DNA of 32,209 nucleotides from a bacterium. GTDB taxonomy: Bacteria > Ratteibacteria > UBA8468 > B48-G9 > DSTR01. The DNA lies in assembly GCA_029551285.1 (NCBI GenBank), contig JAKPFT010000095.1, positions 1-32,209 on the forward strand, read 5' to 3'. Positions 1-8,757 of the stretch are shown here, one piece after another. Under the pieces are notes generated by a model. The model searched no databases, was not told the DNA's origin, and was given only the letters and a program-made list of their open reading frames with translations. Every line of letters begins with the position of its first letter. The first letter of the stretch is position 1. The translations under genes were made by a program, and so were the position numbers.

Positions 1-1
1 C

Positions 2-121
2 GGCACATTTTCTTTCCTGGAGTTTCTGGAGATATTCCAGTTACCTCCGCCTACCGGAGTGTTAGAAAGATATCCTAAGTTAATAGTCTATCCCGATGGG
101 AAAAAAGAGGTCTGGTTGTGA
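2..121 (+). CDS. C-terminal end of an unidentified protein (partial)
   Basis: Open reading frame that enters from the left edge and ends at a TGA, leaving 39 residues with the tail YPKLIVYPDGKKEVWL. Codon use looks like the other genes here and the other two plus-strand frames are closed, but the piece is too short to assign a family. Whether it is real depends on the sequence upstream of the window. Confidence 0.4.
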   Translation, partial: GTFSFLEFLEIFQLPPPTGVLERYPKLIVYPDGKKEVWL

Positions 122-327
122 AACTTAAAGGAAGTAAAAGGATGGACTAAAATTCATCCTTGCCGGGCAGCCGTTGGTCTGTTTAACCAAACGAAAGCAG
201 GGTAAGGACCACACCAGCAGATTTTTTAGAAGAACCAGAGAGAGTGACTGAAGAAGTCTAAACAAAAGGTCCCCCTTTCCTTTTTTTGTCCACCTTAATC
301 AGAAATTGATGGACTAATCCCCTGGTC
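122..327. other. Intergenic stretch without a recognisable gene
   Basis: No plausible coding frame. A short AAAGG/CCTTT hairpin followed by a T-run near 264-288 could be a weak terminator for the truncated upstream gene, but its stem is only 5 bp. I see no RNA gene. Confidence 0.4.
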
Positions 328-357
328 TTGACAGAGGAAGAGCATTTAGGGTATAAT
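328..357 (+). promoter_or_regulatory. Sigma70-type promoter P1 upstream of the porin-like gene
   Basis: Perfect consensus hexamers TTGACA (328-333) and TATAAT (352-357) with an 18-bp spacer. The predicted transcription start near 364 leaves a leader of about 440 nt before the ATG at 808, unusually long for a structural gene. Confidence 0.75.
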
Positions 358-540
358 AAGCACACTGAGGTTGCTACTGTACAGGAAGAAGCAGTACTAA
401 TTTGTTAGGTTTGCCGGTCGCAAGCCTGCATCCTTATGGTTGCGGCGGAAAAGATGGCTGAGAAGAAGCGGTAGCCTGAGTAACTGAATGTTCCGCAAAA
501 AAGGCTTTTTCCGTGGCGACACAAGGGAAAGGTGCCGGGG

Positions 541-570
541 TTGACGGCAGTAATATAGGTGGGGTAACAT
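541..570 (+). promoter_or_regulatory. Possible sigma70-type promoter P2
   Basis: TTGACG (541-546), 18-bp spacer, TAACAT (565-570). Weaker than the promoters on either side. Confidence 0.4.
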
Positions 571-600
571 AATACTAAAAGCCTAAATTTGCAGGAGGGC

Positions 601-629
601 TTGACAGAAAAAGGAAGGTAGTTTAAACT
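601..629 (+). promoter_or_regulatory. Sigma70-type promoter P3 of the porin-like gene
   Basis: TTGACA (601-606), 17-bp spacer, TAAACT (624-629). Predicted start near 636 gives a leader of about 170 nt. The same TTGACA-17-TAAACT arrangement occurs upstream of the LysM-NlpC/P60 gene near 19.97 kb. Confidence 0.6.
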
Positions 630-758
630 GAAAGCAGAATAAAAATTTCCGTTCTTTTCCCTCCGGTTTAATCCGCCGGGAAAGGAGGTGAAAAAGGGAA
701 AAGGCACAAACCAGGAGAAGAAGGAGAGAACGGAAAAGCAGAGGAGGAAAAAGCCCGT

Positions 759-775
759 CAGGGCAGCAAGCCCTG
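759..775 (+). other. Hairpin just before the porin-like ribosome binding site
   Basis: CAGGGC (759-764) and GCCCTG (770-775) form a perfect 6-bp stem with a 5-nt loop, ending 21 nt before the AAGGAG at 797-802. No T-run follows, so it is not a terminator; it could influence mRNA stability or translation. Confidence 0.4.
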
Positions 776-807
776 GCGGTGATGATAGATAACGACAAGG
801 AGCAGAA

Positions 808-2151
808 ATGAAGAAGGTTATGCTAACTTTACTGGCTGCGGCCATCCTGGTGGGGCTTGCCTTACCAGCACTGGCGGCAGTGGAGAACGTCAAGGTTGGC
901 GGAGATGTAAACTTCAAGATGATTTACCGCAACAACTTTGACTTTATGACCGATGATGCGGTGAAGCTTAATCCTCACTACACCTACATGGGGACACGCA
1001 TCTACGTCAAGGCGGAATTGAGCGGCAACGTTGAGGCCATGGTACGGCTCATCAACGAAAGAGATTTCGGCAACGACTACCTTCGGGAAGTAGAAGGCTC
1101 AGTTCTGCTTGACCTTGGCTATGTGAAGGTATCTGACCTGCTAACCAAGGGTCTGACTTTGACCGTTGGCCGACAGGAAATTCAACTGGGCGAGGGCCTG
1201 GTGGTCGGCAGTCGCTACCGCGCGCTGGACTACCTCGGCGCTGATGTAGGCACTGCGGCTCTTGATTATGGCCAGCAGAAAGCCTTTGACGCCGTCAAAG
1301 TTGATTTTGCTCCAGCCGAAAACCTCGTCTTGAGCGCCTTCAAAGCCAAGATTATTGAGAGTTACGGCCTGGGTACAGTCACCATCCCGGCGATTCCGCC
1401 TTTGATTCCCACTCCGGTCACTCTCAGTATGGGTGACGTGGACCTCTGGGGAGCCAGCCTGAACTGGAAGCCAGAAGGTCTTTCCGTGGAACCTTACTTT
1501 GTCTCCCTGAATGCTTACCACAATGATACCACGCTGATGACCGGTGGTGTCCGGGCGACCTGGGATGTGGCTGGATTTTCGCTGAAGGGTGAGTTTGCCA
1601 AGCAGTTTGGCGAACTTGGTCCGGCAACCGACTTCAAGGGATGGGCCGGCTACCTTGGTGCTGGCTATACCTTTGATGTCGCGGCCAAACCAGCCGTCAG
1701 CTTTGCCACCAACTACTTCAGCGGTGACGACGGAACCAGTACTGACATCAAGTCCTGGATTCCAGTCTTCCCGGCCAACATCGCTTCCAGAGTGGGCAAA
1801 ATTGCCTACCCGGCGCTCTTCCCGGCTGGCGAAGGTACCATTATAAGCACCACGCTTGGTCTGCAGACAACTGGTCTGTGGTCAACCAAACTCGGGCTTG
1901 GTCTGCAGCCGACGGAAAAGCTGGGCCTTGGCCTGGATTTCTTCTATCTCCGAGCCAATGAAGTGGCGCCTGGGGTGAGCAAGACCATCGGGTACGAAAT
2001 TGATGCTTCCGCGAAGTACATGATCACCGAAGATCTTTCCCTCTGTGGTGACCTCGGTTACTTCATGAGGGGTGGTCTGATTAAGGACACTCTTGGTGCT
2101 GGTACCAAGAATGCCTGGCAGGCCATTGCCAGCATCGGTCTGGCTTTCTAA
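808..2151 (+). CDS. Porin-like outer-membrane beta-barrel protein
   Basis: 447 residues. A typical signal peptide (KK, hydrophobic core, ALA cleavage site near residue 23) is followed by alternating amphipathic strands with frequent aromatic girdle residues, and the protein ends in Phe (IGLAF), as do substrates of the BAM complex. It resembles the alginate-export/porin type of barrel proteins, but I cannot name a substrate. The start is fixed by AAGGAG at 797-802, 5 nt before the ATG. Two or three tandem promoters and a strong terminator around a single gene suggest an abundant envelope protein. Porin-like is inferred from architecture, not from a recognised family motif. Confidence 0.75.
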   Translation: MKKVMLTLLAAAILVGLALPALAAVENVKVGGDVNFKMIYRNNFDFMTDDAVKLNPHYTYMGTRIYVKAELSGNVEAMVRLINERDFGNDYLREVEGSVLLDLGYVKVSDLLTKGLTLTVGRQEIQLGEGLVVGSRYRALDYLGADVGTAALDYGQQKAFDAVKVDFAPAENLVLSAFKAKIIESYGLGTVTIPAIPPLIPTPVTLSMGDVDLWGASLNWKPEGLSVEPYFVSLNAYHNDTTLMTGGVRATWDVAGFSLKGEFAKQFGELGPATDFKGWAGYLGAGYTFDVAAKPAVSFATNYFSGDDGTSTDIKSWIPVFPANIASRVGKIAYPALFPAGEGTIISTTLGLQTTGLWSTKLGLGLQPTEKLGLGLDFFYLRANEVAPGVSKTIGYEIDASAKYMITEDLSLCGDLGYFMRGGLIKDTLGAGTKNAWQAIASIGLAF

Positions 2152-2167
2152 GGTGGTTGAGAAGTGA

Positions 2168-2204
2168 AGAGAGGGCAGCTTTGAAGGCTGCCCTCTCTTT
2201 TTTT
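2168..2204 (+). terminator. Rho-independent terminator after the porin-like gene
   Basis: A 12-bp perfect stem (2168-2179 with 2187-2198) with a 7-nt loop is followed directly by a run of T to 2204. It begins 17 nt after the stop codon, and is the only strong intrinsic terminator seen in the window. Confidence 0.93.
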
Positions 2205-2320
2205 CACCCCGGTCGTAATTCCCGCCAGTCTTGCCTGAGATAACCTTTCTGTGTTATTTTTTCCTTTAAAGGAACGTCTCTTTTTATCAGTTGGTGTCCT
2301 TCAAAAGGGGGTTTTAACTG

Positions 2321-3253
2321 ATGTCCTTAATCGTTAAAAAGTTGAAGAAAAATGGGCCAGGTGGTAGTGCGGGCAGGCTGAAGTTGAAAGGAAGTTACCT
2401 TGACCGGGTCATCCGGCAGGCGCTGGGTGAAGACTTAGGAAAAAAGGGTGACCTCACTGTGGCGGCTCTTTTCCCGAAAAATTTTCCGGTCAAAAGTTCT
2501 CTAATAGCCAAAAGTAATGGAATTCTTTGCGGTCGCGATGTTTTTGCCATGGTTTTCACCACGCTTTCCTGGAGATTTCAAATCAAGTGGCTGGCCGGTG
2601 AAGGGGAGGAAATAGAACCTGGCCAGGTGGTGGCTGAGATTACCGGTCCGGTAAGAGAAACGCTGATGGCTGAGCGCACCGCGCTCAATTTCCTGCAGAG
2701 GCTTTCCGGTATTGCCACCTTGACCCGACGCTTCGTGCAAGAGGCTGGCAACAGGGTGAAGATTCTGGATACCAGGAAGACCACGCCTAATTTGAGACTC
2801 CTGGAAAAGTATGCCGTCAGGGTCGGTGGAGGTCTTAACCACCGCTTCGGCCTTTTTGATTTGGTGCTGATTAAGGATAACCACCTGACTGCGCTCCAGC
2901 AGGAGAAGTGTATTTCTAAGAACCAGGCGATTTCCCTTTCTGTGGAAATGGCAAGGAAAAAGTCAAAAAATCGGCCGGTGGAAATAGAAGTTAACAGCCT
3001 GCAGGAAGCGTTAACGGCTTATCACTCCGGAGCCTCTATTATTATGTTTGACAATGCCAGGCCAGACGATATTAAAAGGTTTGCGCGCCTGGTCAGGGCT
3101 GGTCGGAAGGTTATCCTGGAATGGTCAGGCGGAGTGACCCTTGAAAACTTAAAGAGGATTCGGCAGTTGCCCGTGGACTGGGTTTCAGTCGGCGCACTGA
3201 CCCATTCCGCGGTGGCCGTGGATTTTTCTCTCTCTTTTGATGGTAAGGCATGA
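2321..3253 (+). CDS. nadC: Nicotinate-nucleotide pyrophosphorylase (quinolinate phosphoribosyltransferase)
   Basis: 310 residues. Converts quinolinate and PRPP to nicotinate mononucleotide in NAD biosynthesis, in the cytoplasm. Family signatures are all visible: ERTALNFLQRLSGIAT (118-133), DTRKTTPNLR (150-159), GGGLNHR (169-175), IKDNH (184-188) and the C-terminal VSVGALTHS. About 20 extra basic residues precede the usual N-terminus; the AAAAGGGGG Shine-Dalgarno 9 nt before the ATG supports this start. No nadA or nadB is nearby. It overlaps the following tatD gene by 4 nt (ATGA), opening a four-gene plus-strand run. Confidence 0.95.
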   Translation: MSLIVKKLKKNGPGGSAGRLKLKGSYLDRVIRQALGEDLGKKGDLTVAALFPKNFPVKSSLIAKSNGILCGRDVFAMVFTTLSWRFQIKWLAGEGEEIEPGQVVAEITGPVRETLMAERTALNFLQRLSGIATLTRRFVQEAGNRVKILDTRKTTPNLRLLEKYAVRVGGGLNHRFGLFDLVLIKDNHLTALQQEKCISKNQAISLSVEMARKKSKNRPVEIEVNSLQEALTAYHSGASIIMFDNARPDDIKRFARLVRAGRKVILEWSGGVTLENLKRIRQLPVDWVSVGALTHSAVAVDFSLSFDGKA

Positions 3254-4065
3254 AATACATTGATACCCATTGCCACCTTGATTTTCCAGAATTTGACCGG
3301 GACCGGGCCGAGATTATCCAGAGGGCCTTTGAGGAAGGATTAATTGCTGTCATCAATGTGGGGACCAGTCTAAAGTCAACTAAAAAGTGCCTTTCCCTGA
3401 CCAGCCTGTATCAGAACTGCTGGGCCACCGCTGGTATCCATCCCCACCATGTTAGAGAAGTGAAAACCGGCGAGCTGGAAGAACTGGCGGTCCTGGCCAG
3501 GGAAGAGAAGGTGGTGGCTATCGGCGAGACCGGGCTTGATTACCATTACGGCAGAGAGGATGCCGCTGCGCAGAAGGAACTTTTCCGGTGGCATCTGAGG
3601 TTAGCCAGGCAGTTGCACCTGCCGGTGGTGGTTCATCAGCGAGAAAGCCGGGACGACTTGCTAACTGTGCTGAAGGAAGAAGGTTTACCAGAGCGGCTGG
3701 TTTTTCACTGTTTTGGCGGCGACAGTGTTCTGCTGAAATATGCCTGTCAGCACGGATGTTATTGCTCGTTCACCGGAACGATTACCTTTGAAAAAGCGGA
3801 TGCTGTCCGGGAAGCCGCCGCCAGTTTGCCGGATGAATTAATCTTAGTGGAGACAGATGCGCCCTATCTTGCGCCTCATCCCTGGCGAGGGCACCGCAAC
3901 GAGCCGGGAAGGGTCCGGCTGGTGGCGGAAGCGGTCGCTTCTGTCAGGGGGCAGAGGAGAGAAGAAGTTTTTCGGTTGCTGGTGGAAAATGCTCTCAAAT
4001 TTTTTCATCTGGAAATCTCAGAGTCAATCTCTGACGAGAGGAAAGGAGGAAAAAGAAGGCAATAA
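3250..4065 (+). CDS. TatD-family metal-dependent hydrolase (putative deoxyribonuclease)
   Basis: 271 residues, the usual length for TatD/YcfH proteins. Metal-binding motifs appear in order: DTHCHLDF at the N-terminus, an HPHH segment, GETGLDYH, VVHQRES, VFHCFGGD and the C-terminal VETDAPYLAPHPWRGHRNEP. Relatives act as cytoplasmic 3'-5' DNases or in D-aminoacyl-tRNA or nucleic-acid quality control; the exact substrate cannot be read from sequence. The start overlaps the nadC stop (ATGA). The last codons (GGA GGA AAA AGA AGG CAA TAA) contain the only Shine-Dalgarno for the next gene and an A5 run in which a shift to the downstream frame is conceivable. Confidence 0.92.
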   Translation: MKYIDTHCHLDFPEFDRDRAEIIQRAFEEGLIAVINVGTSLKSTKKCLSLTSLYQNCWATAGIHPHHVREVKTGELEELAVLAREEKVVAIGETGLDYHYGREDAAAQKELFRWHLRLARQLHLPVVVHQRESRDDLLTVLKEEGLPERLVFHCFGGDSVLLKYACQHGCYCSFTGTITFEKADAVREAAASLPDELILVETDAPYLAPHPWRGHRNEPGRVRLVAEAVASVRGQRREEVFRLLVENALKFFHLEISESISDERKGGKRRQ

Positions 4066-4109
4066 TTCTTGCCGGCGGTGAGGGAACAAGGCTTCGTCCT
4101 TTTACCCTA
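4035..4109 (+). other. In-frame upstream extension encoding the nucleotidyltransferase signature, without a standard start codon
   Basis: The frame of the downstream nucleotidyltransferase stays open back to a TGA at 4032-4034 and encodes KAIILAGGEGTRLRPFTL directly before the ATG at 4110. This is the family's nucleotide-binding signature, normally preceded by Met. There is no ATG, GTG, TTG or CTG between 4035 and 4110; where Met is expected there is AAG. Candidates are a rare ATA (4062) or ATT (4065) start behind the AAAGGAGG at 4042-4049, or a -1 shift from the tatD frame on the A5 run 4050-4054, or a sequence error. Confidence 0.7.
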
Positions 4110-5105
4110 ATGCGTCCGAAATGTCTTTTACCCTTAGTCAACCGGCCGCTGCTCAGTTACCAGTTCTCGCTGCTTAAGAAATACGGGATTGGCGAAGTCG
4201 TGCTGGCGGTAAGGGCCGGACAGCCAGGTCTGGCTGAGATTACCAGGCTGGGTCAATCTTTCTCCCTGTCGGTCAAATTTTCCGTGGAAAAAAGTCCTCT
4301 GGGGACAGCCGGAGCGGTACGGCAGGCGATGTCTCTTTTCCGGAGCAGAGAGCCGTTTCTGGTCTTTAATGGGGATTTTGTGGCGGATTTCAACCTGGAA
4401 CGGGTCGTCAGAATTCACCAGGAGAAAAAAGCGTGGGCCACGATTGTCCTGACCAGGGTGGAAAAGCCGTCAGACTACGGTCTGGTGGTGTTAGAGGAAA
4501 CAGGGATGGTAAAAAACTTTGTGGAGAAGCCGAAAGCGGAAGAAGTGGTTACCGACACGATTAATGCCGGTGCCTACGTGCTCAGCCAGGAAGTCGTAGA
4601 AGCCATTCCCTCCGGCAGAAATGTGTCTATTGAACGAGAAACCTTCCCTGCCCTTTTAAAGAGCGGCAAGCCGGTAATTGGCTACATCCATTACGGATAC
4701 TGGCTGGATGTGGGAAGTCTGCCCACTTTCTGGAAGGCTACGGTGGACATTTTGGAAGGGCGCCTTTCGCCGGAACTTATACCGCCGGTGCAGGAAGAGA
4801 AACCAGTCGGGTCGGTAAAGGTGGAGGGGAAGGTATGCCTCGGAAGGCGCGGGTTGATTAAACCAGGGGTGGTTCTGCGGGGCTACGTGGTCATCGGGAA
4901 TGAATGTTATGTGGGGGAAAATTGTCTCCTGGAAGATGTGGTCCTTTTTGACCGGGCCGCGGTTCGGGCTTCAACGCGACTTCACCACTCTCTCATAGGC
5001 CAGGCAACGATTGTTGGAGCCAATTGTTCGCTGAAGGGTGCGGTGATAGGTGATGGTAGTTATCTGTCTGACTTTTCGCAGACAGACAGCAGAAACGGGC
5101 TTTGA
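4110..5105 (+). CDS. Sugar-phosphate nucleotidyltransferase (NDP-sugar synthase type)
   Basis: 331 residues from the first canonical ATG. It transfers NMP to a sugar 1-phosphate to give an NDP-sugar precursor for surface polysaccharide. Seen: MRPKCLLPLVNRPLL, the SPLGTAGAV segment, FNGDFVADF (metal-binding Asp), DYGLVVL, NFVEKP, INAGAYVL, YWLDVGSLPTFW, then a C-terminal part with spaced G/V residues suggesting a left-handed beta-helix. The closest relatives are mannose-1-phosphate guanylyltransferase-like enzymes, but the base and sugar cannot be fixed. The true protein almost certainly starts upstream, near 4056-4065, because the essential GGxGTRLRP signature lies before this ATG. It sits 10 nt before mtaB. 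Confidence 0.88.
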   Translation: MRPKCLLPLVNRPLLSYQFSLLKKYGIGEVVLAVRAGQPGLAEITRLGQSFSLSVKFSVEKSPLGTAGAVRQAMSLFRSREPFLVFNGDFVADFNLERVVRIHQEKKAWATIVLTRVEKPSDYGLVVLEETGMVKNFVEKPKAEEVVTDTINAGAYVLSQEVVEAIPSGRNVSIERETFPALLKSGKPVIGYIHYGYWLDVGSLPTFWKATVDILEGRLSPELIPPVQEEKPVGSVKVEGKVCLGRRGLIKPGVVLRGYVVIGNECYVGENCLLEDVVLFDRAAVRASTRLHHSLIGQATIVGANCSLKGAVIGDGSYLSDFSQTDSRNGL

Positions 5106-5115
5106 CAGGAAGACG

Positions 5116-6372
5116 ATGAAGACACTTTTTTTTACTTTTGGGTGCAAGGTCAATCAGTACGATACCCAGATGCTGAGGGAGGCGTTCGCCGCCGGGTATA
5201 TTCCCGGGGCGGTTGCCGGCCCGGAACTGGCCGTGGTCAATACCTGCTGTGTCACGGCCAGAGCGGAGAACGATTGTCTCAAACTGGCCAGGAAACTGCT
5301 TCGTCAGGGGAAAAAGGTCTGGATAACCGGTTGCCTGGTGAAAAAGGAAGGGGAAAAGTTGCGGCAACTTTTGCCTGGAGCCAGCCTTTATGAGCGGGAT
5401 TTTCTGCTAATGTTTTTGCCGGCCTGTGTCCTTGAAAGGACTGGCCCGCTTAAAGGTATCAGTTACTTTGCCGGTCATGTCCGCGCCTTTGTCAAGGTTC
5501 AGGAAGGATGCGAAAACAGGTGCAGTTACTGTATTGTTCCACTGGTGCGCGGAGCCAGCCGGAGCCGGCCTGAAGCAGAAATTCTCAGGGAAATAGAAAC
5601 CCTGGCTGATAATGGTTACCGGGAAATAGTTCTCACCGGCACTGATTTAGGTTCTTACGGCAAGGATACCGGTACCAGTTTGGCCGGCCTTCTCCAGCGA
5701 ATCTTCAGAGGAAGAAGGGGCCTCAGAATCAGATTAAGTTCTCTGGAGTTAATCCGTGTCTCTCCGGAGTTGCTGAGTATTCTGAAGGAAAGTGAAAGTT
5801 TCTGTCCCCATTTTCACATTCCCCTGCAGAGCGGTTCCGACCGTGTGTTGCGTCTTATGGCGCGGAGGTATACTGCTGGCCAGTATCTAAAAGCAGTGGC
5901 GCAGATTAAGAAGCTTTTCCCGGAAGCCACGATTACTACTGACTGTCTGGTAGGTTTCCCCGGGGAAGCCGAGAGCGACTTTCAGTTGACCTGCCAGGTT
6001 GTGGAAAAGGTGGGATTTTTGAAGGTTCACGTTTTTCCGTACAGTGTCCGGCCAGGAACAGCCGCGGCTTTTTTCCCGGGGAAGGTGCCCCTGAAGGTGA
6101 TTAAAGAACGCAAAAGCCGGTTACTGGCTCTGGCCGAGGCTGTCTCCGCTCAGGAGAAAAAAAGCTTTCTGGGCACACAGCAGGACCTTCTCACAGAGAA
6201 AATAAACGGGGCTGTTGCTTCCGGCCATACTGGCAACTACCTGCCGGTTCGTTTCACCTGGCAGGCAGGGAGGGTCAACGAAGTAGTCAGGGTAAGCCTG
6301 ACCGGTCTTACCAGAGGCTGTTTTGAAGGGACTATTGCCTTTTCTGGTTCAGCGGCTGCGGCCCATCATTAA
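5116..6372 (+). CDS. mtaB: tRNA t6A37 methylthiotransferase, MtaB type
   Basis: 418 residues from this ATG, which has AGGA 6 nt upstream; a longer frame from 5050 would overlap the previous gene and adds residues unlike the family. It is a radical-SAM enzyme that adds a methylthio group to t6A at position 37 of ANN-decoding tRNAs. The N-terminal UPF0004 domain has its three cluster cysteines (C10 in [13 protein letters not shown]44 in NTCC, C73 in TGC); the radical-SAM motif CENRCSYC gives C132, C136, C139; downstream are [19 protein letters not shown] and [11 protein letters not shown]. The GCKVNQ(Y/A)xTQ form favours MtaB over MiaB or RimO. It ends convergently with folE, overlapping it by 24 nt. 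Confidence 0.92.
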   Translation: MKTLFFTFGCKVNQYDTQMLREAFAAGYIPGAVAGPELAVVNTCCVTARAENDCLKLARKLLRQGKKVWITGCLVKKEGEKLRQLLPGASLYERDFLLMFLPACVLERTGPLKGISYFAGHVRAFVKVQEGCENRCSYCIVPLVRGASRSRPEAEILREIETLADNGYREIVLTGTDLGSYGKDTGTSLAGLLQRIFRGRRGLRIRLSSLELIRVSPELLSILKESESFCPHFHIPLQSGSDRVLRLMARRYTAGQYLKAVAQIKKLFPEATITTDCLVGFPGEAESDFQLTCQVVEKVGFLKVHVFPYSVRPGTAAAFFPGKVPLKVIKERKSRLLALAEAVSAQEKKSFLGTQQDLLTEKINGAVASGHTGNYLPVRFTWQAGRVNEVVRVSLTGLTRGCFEGTIAFSGSAAAAHH

Positions 6373-6915
6373 TTCCAGCGCTTCGGTTCTGGTTCTGATA
6401 TCCCTGAGGAAAATGCCCCGCATGGCTGAGGTGACCACTTTACTGCCCGGTTTCTGGATGCCGCGCATAATCATGCAGAGATGTTCGGCTTCAATGACTA
6501 CCATGGCGCCGCGCGGAAGCAGGGCTTTCATAATGTTTTCCACGATTTGAGTCGTAAGCCGCTCCTGAACCTGGGGTCGGCGGGAGCAGATGTCCACCAG
6601 ACGGGCCAGTTTACTGATACCCACGACACGCCGGCCCTCAGGCAGATAAGCCACGTGCGCCCGGCCAATAAAAGGCAAAAGGTGGTGTTCACACATGGAA
6701 AAAAGCGGGATGTCTTTCACCAGCACCAGTTCGTTATAATCCTCATGAATGACTTTGCCCAGCACTTCTTCCGGTTTCTGCGCCAGGCCAGAAAAAAGTT
6801 CCTGGTACATTCTGGCTACCCGGCGGGGCGTTTCCTTCAGTCCCCTTCTCTCCGGATTTTCACCGATGGCTTCAAGCAACAACCGTACCGCCTTCTCTAT
6901 TTTCGCCTGTTCCAT
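6349..6915 (-). CDS. folE: GTP cyclohydrolase I
   Basis: 188 residues, the usual length. It converts GTP to 7,8-dihydroneopterin triphosphate for folate or pterin synthesis. Zinc ligands are visible as C75 and H78 in MCEHHLLPF and C147 in [29 protein letters not shown] and [11 protein letters not shown] are also family segments. I chose the ATG at 6915, with AAGGAAA 6 nt upstream, over one at 6954 because it gives the normal N-terminus ([10 protein letters not shown]). The start lies 44 nt inside the end of ftsH, so translation is probably coupled. It is the last gene of the minus-strand run. Confidence 0.95.
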   Translation of the reverse strand: MEQAKIEKAVRLLLEAIGENPERRGLKETPRRVARMYQELFSGLAQKPEEVLGKVIHEDYNELVLVKDIPLFSMCEHHLLPFIGRAHVAYLPEGRRVVGISKLARLVDICSRRPQVQERLTTQIVENIMKALLPRGAMVVIEAEHLCMIMRGIQKPGSKVVTSAMRGIFLRDIRTRTEALELMMGRSR

Positions 6916-8740
6916 TTTTATTTCCTTCTGGTTTAAGGCCAAGGACAGCGTCAATTTCCTCGGAGGTCAGCGTTTCCCGCTCCAAGAGGGTTCTGGCTAA
7001 CAGGTCCAGTTGTTCCCGCCTTTCCTTCAGGAAACTCTCGGCTTTCTTCTCCGCATTTTCTAAGATTCGTCTGACCTCTTCGTCAATTTCCCGGGAAGTG
7101 ACCTCGCTGTGTTCTCGCTGCTGGATGAGGTCTCTTCCTAAGAAGACCGCTTCCTGCTGGCGAAAACTCACCGGCCCCAATTTCTCGCTCATTCCCCACT
7201 CGCACACCATTCTTCGGGCGATCTCCGTGGCCAGCCGCAGGTCGTTTTCGCTGCCGGTGAACATCCGGCCGAAGACCAGTTTTTCCGCAGCCCGGCCAGC
7301 CAGCAGAGAAATCAGGGTATTGTGAAAATACTCGTTGCTTTCAATAAAGTGGTCTTTTTCGGGGAAAACGTGGGTCAGCCCCAACGCCCGGCCACGGGGG
7401 ATAATGGTCACCTTGTGGACCGGATACACCTCCGGAAGGTTCTTCTGAAGAAGCGTGTGGGCGGCCTCATGGTAAGCAATAATGCGGCGCTCCTCTTCGC
7501 TGATGACCAGACTGCGGCGTTCCGCTCCCATGAGCACCTTATCCTTGGCGGCTTCCAGGTTGCTCATATCTATCTGGTCTTTATTCTTCTTGGCGGCGAG
7601 AAGAGCGGCTTCGTTGACGATGTTGGCCAGGTCAGCGCCGGAAAGGCCAGGCGTGCCCCGGGCTAACACAGCCAGGTCAACGGAGGGGTGAAGGGGTTTG
7701 TTGCGGGTGTGCACCTTCAGGATGGCTTCCCTTTCTTTGATATCCGGCAGGTTAACCACCACGGTGCGGTCAAAACGACCGGTTCTGGTCAGGGCCGGGT
7801 CAAGCACATCAGGCCGGTTGGTGGCAGCCATCACAATCACGGCCTCATCGGTCTGGAAGCCGTCCATCTCCACCAGCAACTGGTTCAGGGTCTGTTCGCG
7901 TTCGTCATGCCCGCCGCCCAGACCGGCGAAACGTTGCCGGCCGACCGCGTCTATTTCGTCAATGAAAACGATGGAAGGGCTCATTCTTTTGGCCTGCCGG
8001 AAAAGGTCTCTCACCCTGGCGGCGCCCACGCCGACGAACATCTCCACAAAATCAGAGCCGCTCATACTCAAAAACGGGACGTTGGCTTCGCCCGCCACGG
8101 CCTTGGCCAGGAGGGTTTTCCCGGTTCCCGGCGGTCCGATCAAGAGTACTCCCCGGGGGATTTTCCCGCCCAGACGCTGAAACTTCCTGGGGTCGCGGAG
8201 AAATTCAATGATTTCGCGAAGTTCCTCTTTGGCTTCTTCCGAACCGGCCACATCCTGAAAGGTTACCCTGTTTTTTCCGGAAGGAATAACTGGCCGGCTT
8301 CTGGCAAAGGACATGACCCGGCTTCCTTCGGAGGAAACCTGCCGGTTGATGAAAAACCAGAGGAGAAGAAAGATGAGAACCACCGGGATGGTCGCCATGG
8401 CCATGTTGGCCCAGAAGGTGGAGACCGGGATCAGTTCATAGTTGACATTGTGTTCATTCAGAAATTCTGTTAACTGGCCTAATTCCGGGAAAAAGGTTCT
8501 GAAGGAGCGACCGTCCTGAAGTGTGCCGTAAACCCAGCCATCCCTGATCTTGAGACTACCGCTGATCTGGCCTTTCTGAACATACTCCCGGAAAGAACTG
8601 TAACTGATTTCTTCCTTCCTTGTTTCCAGAGAAGAAAGACGAAGCAGCGCCAGCAGGATGATACCGGCCAGCAGCCAGAAGGTTAACCCTTTCAGAAAAT
8701 TGGCCGGTGGTATCCTTTCCGGTCTTTTCTTAATGTCCAT
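6872..8740 (-). CDS. ftsH: ATP-dependent zinc metalloprotease FtsH
   Basis: 622 residues. A membrane-anchored AAA+ protease that degrades damaged membrane and short-lived regulatory proteins. Two membrane helices (about 18-35 and 113-131) bracket the periplasmic segment; then Walker A GPPGTGKT (202-209), Walker B IVFIDEID, the second region of homology [20 protein letters not shown], the zinc motif HEAAH (424-428) and the third ligand D500 in FTGSEND. The RTGRFD variant replaces the commoner RPGRFD. It lies 17 nt after thiE in the same run, without a visible promoter of its own. Confidence 0.97.
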   Translation of the reverse strand: MDIKKRPERIPPANFLKGLTFWLLAGIILLALLRLSSLETRKEEISYSSFREYVQKGQISGSLKIRDGWVYGTLQDGRSFRTFFPELGQLTEFLNEHNVNYELIPVSTFWANMAMATIPVVLIFLLLWFFINRQVSSEGSRVMSFARSRPVIPSGKNRVTFQDVAGSEEAKEELREIIEFLRDPRKFQRLGGKIPRGVLLIGPPGTGKTLLAKAVAGEANVPFLSMSGSDFVEMFVGVGAARVRDLFRQAKRMSPSIVFIDEIDAVGRQRFAGLGGGHDEREQTLNQLLVEMDGFQTDEAVIVMAATNRPDVLDPALTRTGRFDRTVVVNLPDIKEREAILKVHTRNKPLHPSVDLAVLARGTPGLSGADLANIVNEAALLAAKKNKDQIDMSNLEAAKDKVLMGAERRSLVISEEERRIIAYHEAAHTLLQKNLPEVYPVHKVTIIPRGRALGLTHVFPEKDHFIESNEYFHNTLISLLAGRAAEKLVFGRMFTGSENDLRLATEIARRMVCEWGMSEKLGPVSFRQQEAVFLGRDLIQQREHSEVTSREIDEEVRRILENAEKKAESFLKERREQLDLLARTLLERETLTSEEIDAVLGLKPEGNKNGTGENREGGTVVA

Positions 8741-8757
8741 AGCCGATAACTTCCCTC

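Larger units (their letters stand above)
365..807 (+). other. Long untranslated leader of the porin-like gene
   Basis: About 440 nt between P1 and the porin-like start codon. No convincing open frame on the plus strand; minus-strand frames here have porin-gene-shadow composition. A TCGCAA/TTGCGG hairpin (about 418-454) and a very purine-rich tract (about 680-750) stand out. I looked for tmRNA, RNase P RNA, SRP RNA and c-di-GMP riboswitch signatures and found none. It may be a regulatory leader or hold a small RNA of unknown type. Confidence 0.4.

Noticed and set aside
264-290. Rho-independent terminator after the truncated first gene
   Set aside because: The stem is only 5 bp of mostly A-T pairs; too weak to call.
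360-600. tmRNA, RNase P RNA, SRP RNA or a known riboswitch in the porin leader
   Set aside because: None of the conserved core sequences of these RNAs could be found.
405-917. Long minus-strand open frames (170 and 71 codons) across the porin leader and start
   Set aside because: They oppose the promoters, ribosome binding site and signal-peptide region of the porin-like gene, and have low-complexity Phe/Ser-rich composition without any family motif.
5050-5115. Upstream ATG for mtaB giving a 440-residue protein
   Set aside because: The added 22 residues overlap the nucleotidyltransferase gene and are unlike the family; the ATG at 5116 has its own Shine-Dalgarno and yields the usual N-terminus.
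7688-8473. 261-codon plus-strand frame opposite ftsH
   Set aside because: Antisense shadow of a clear AAA+ protease gene; no start signal and no family resemblance.
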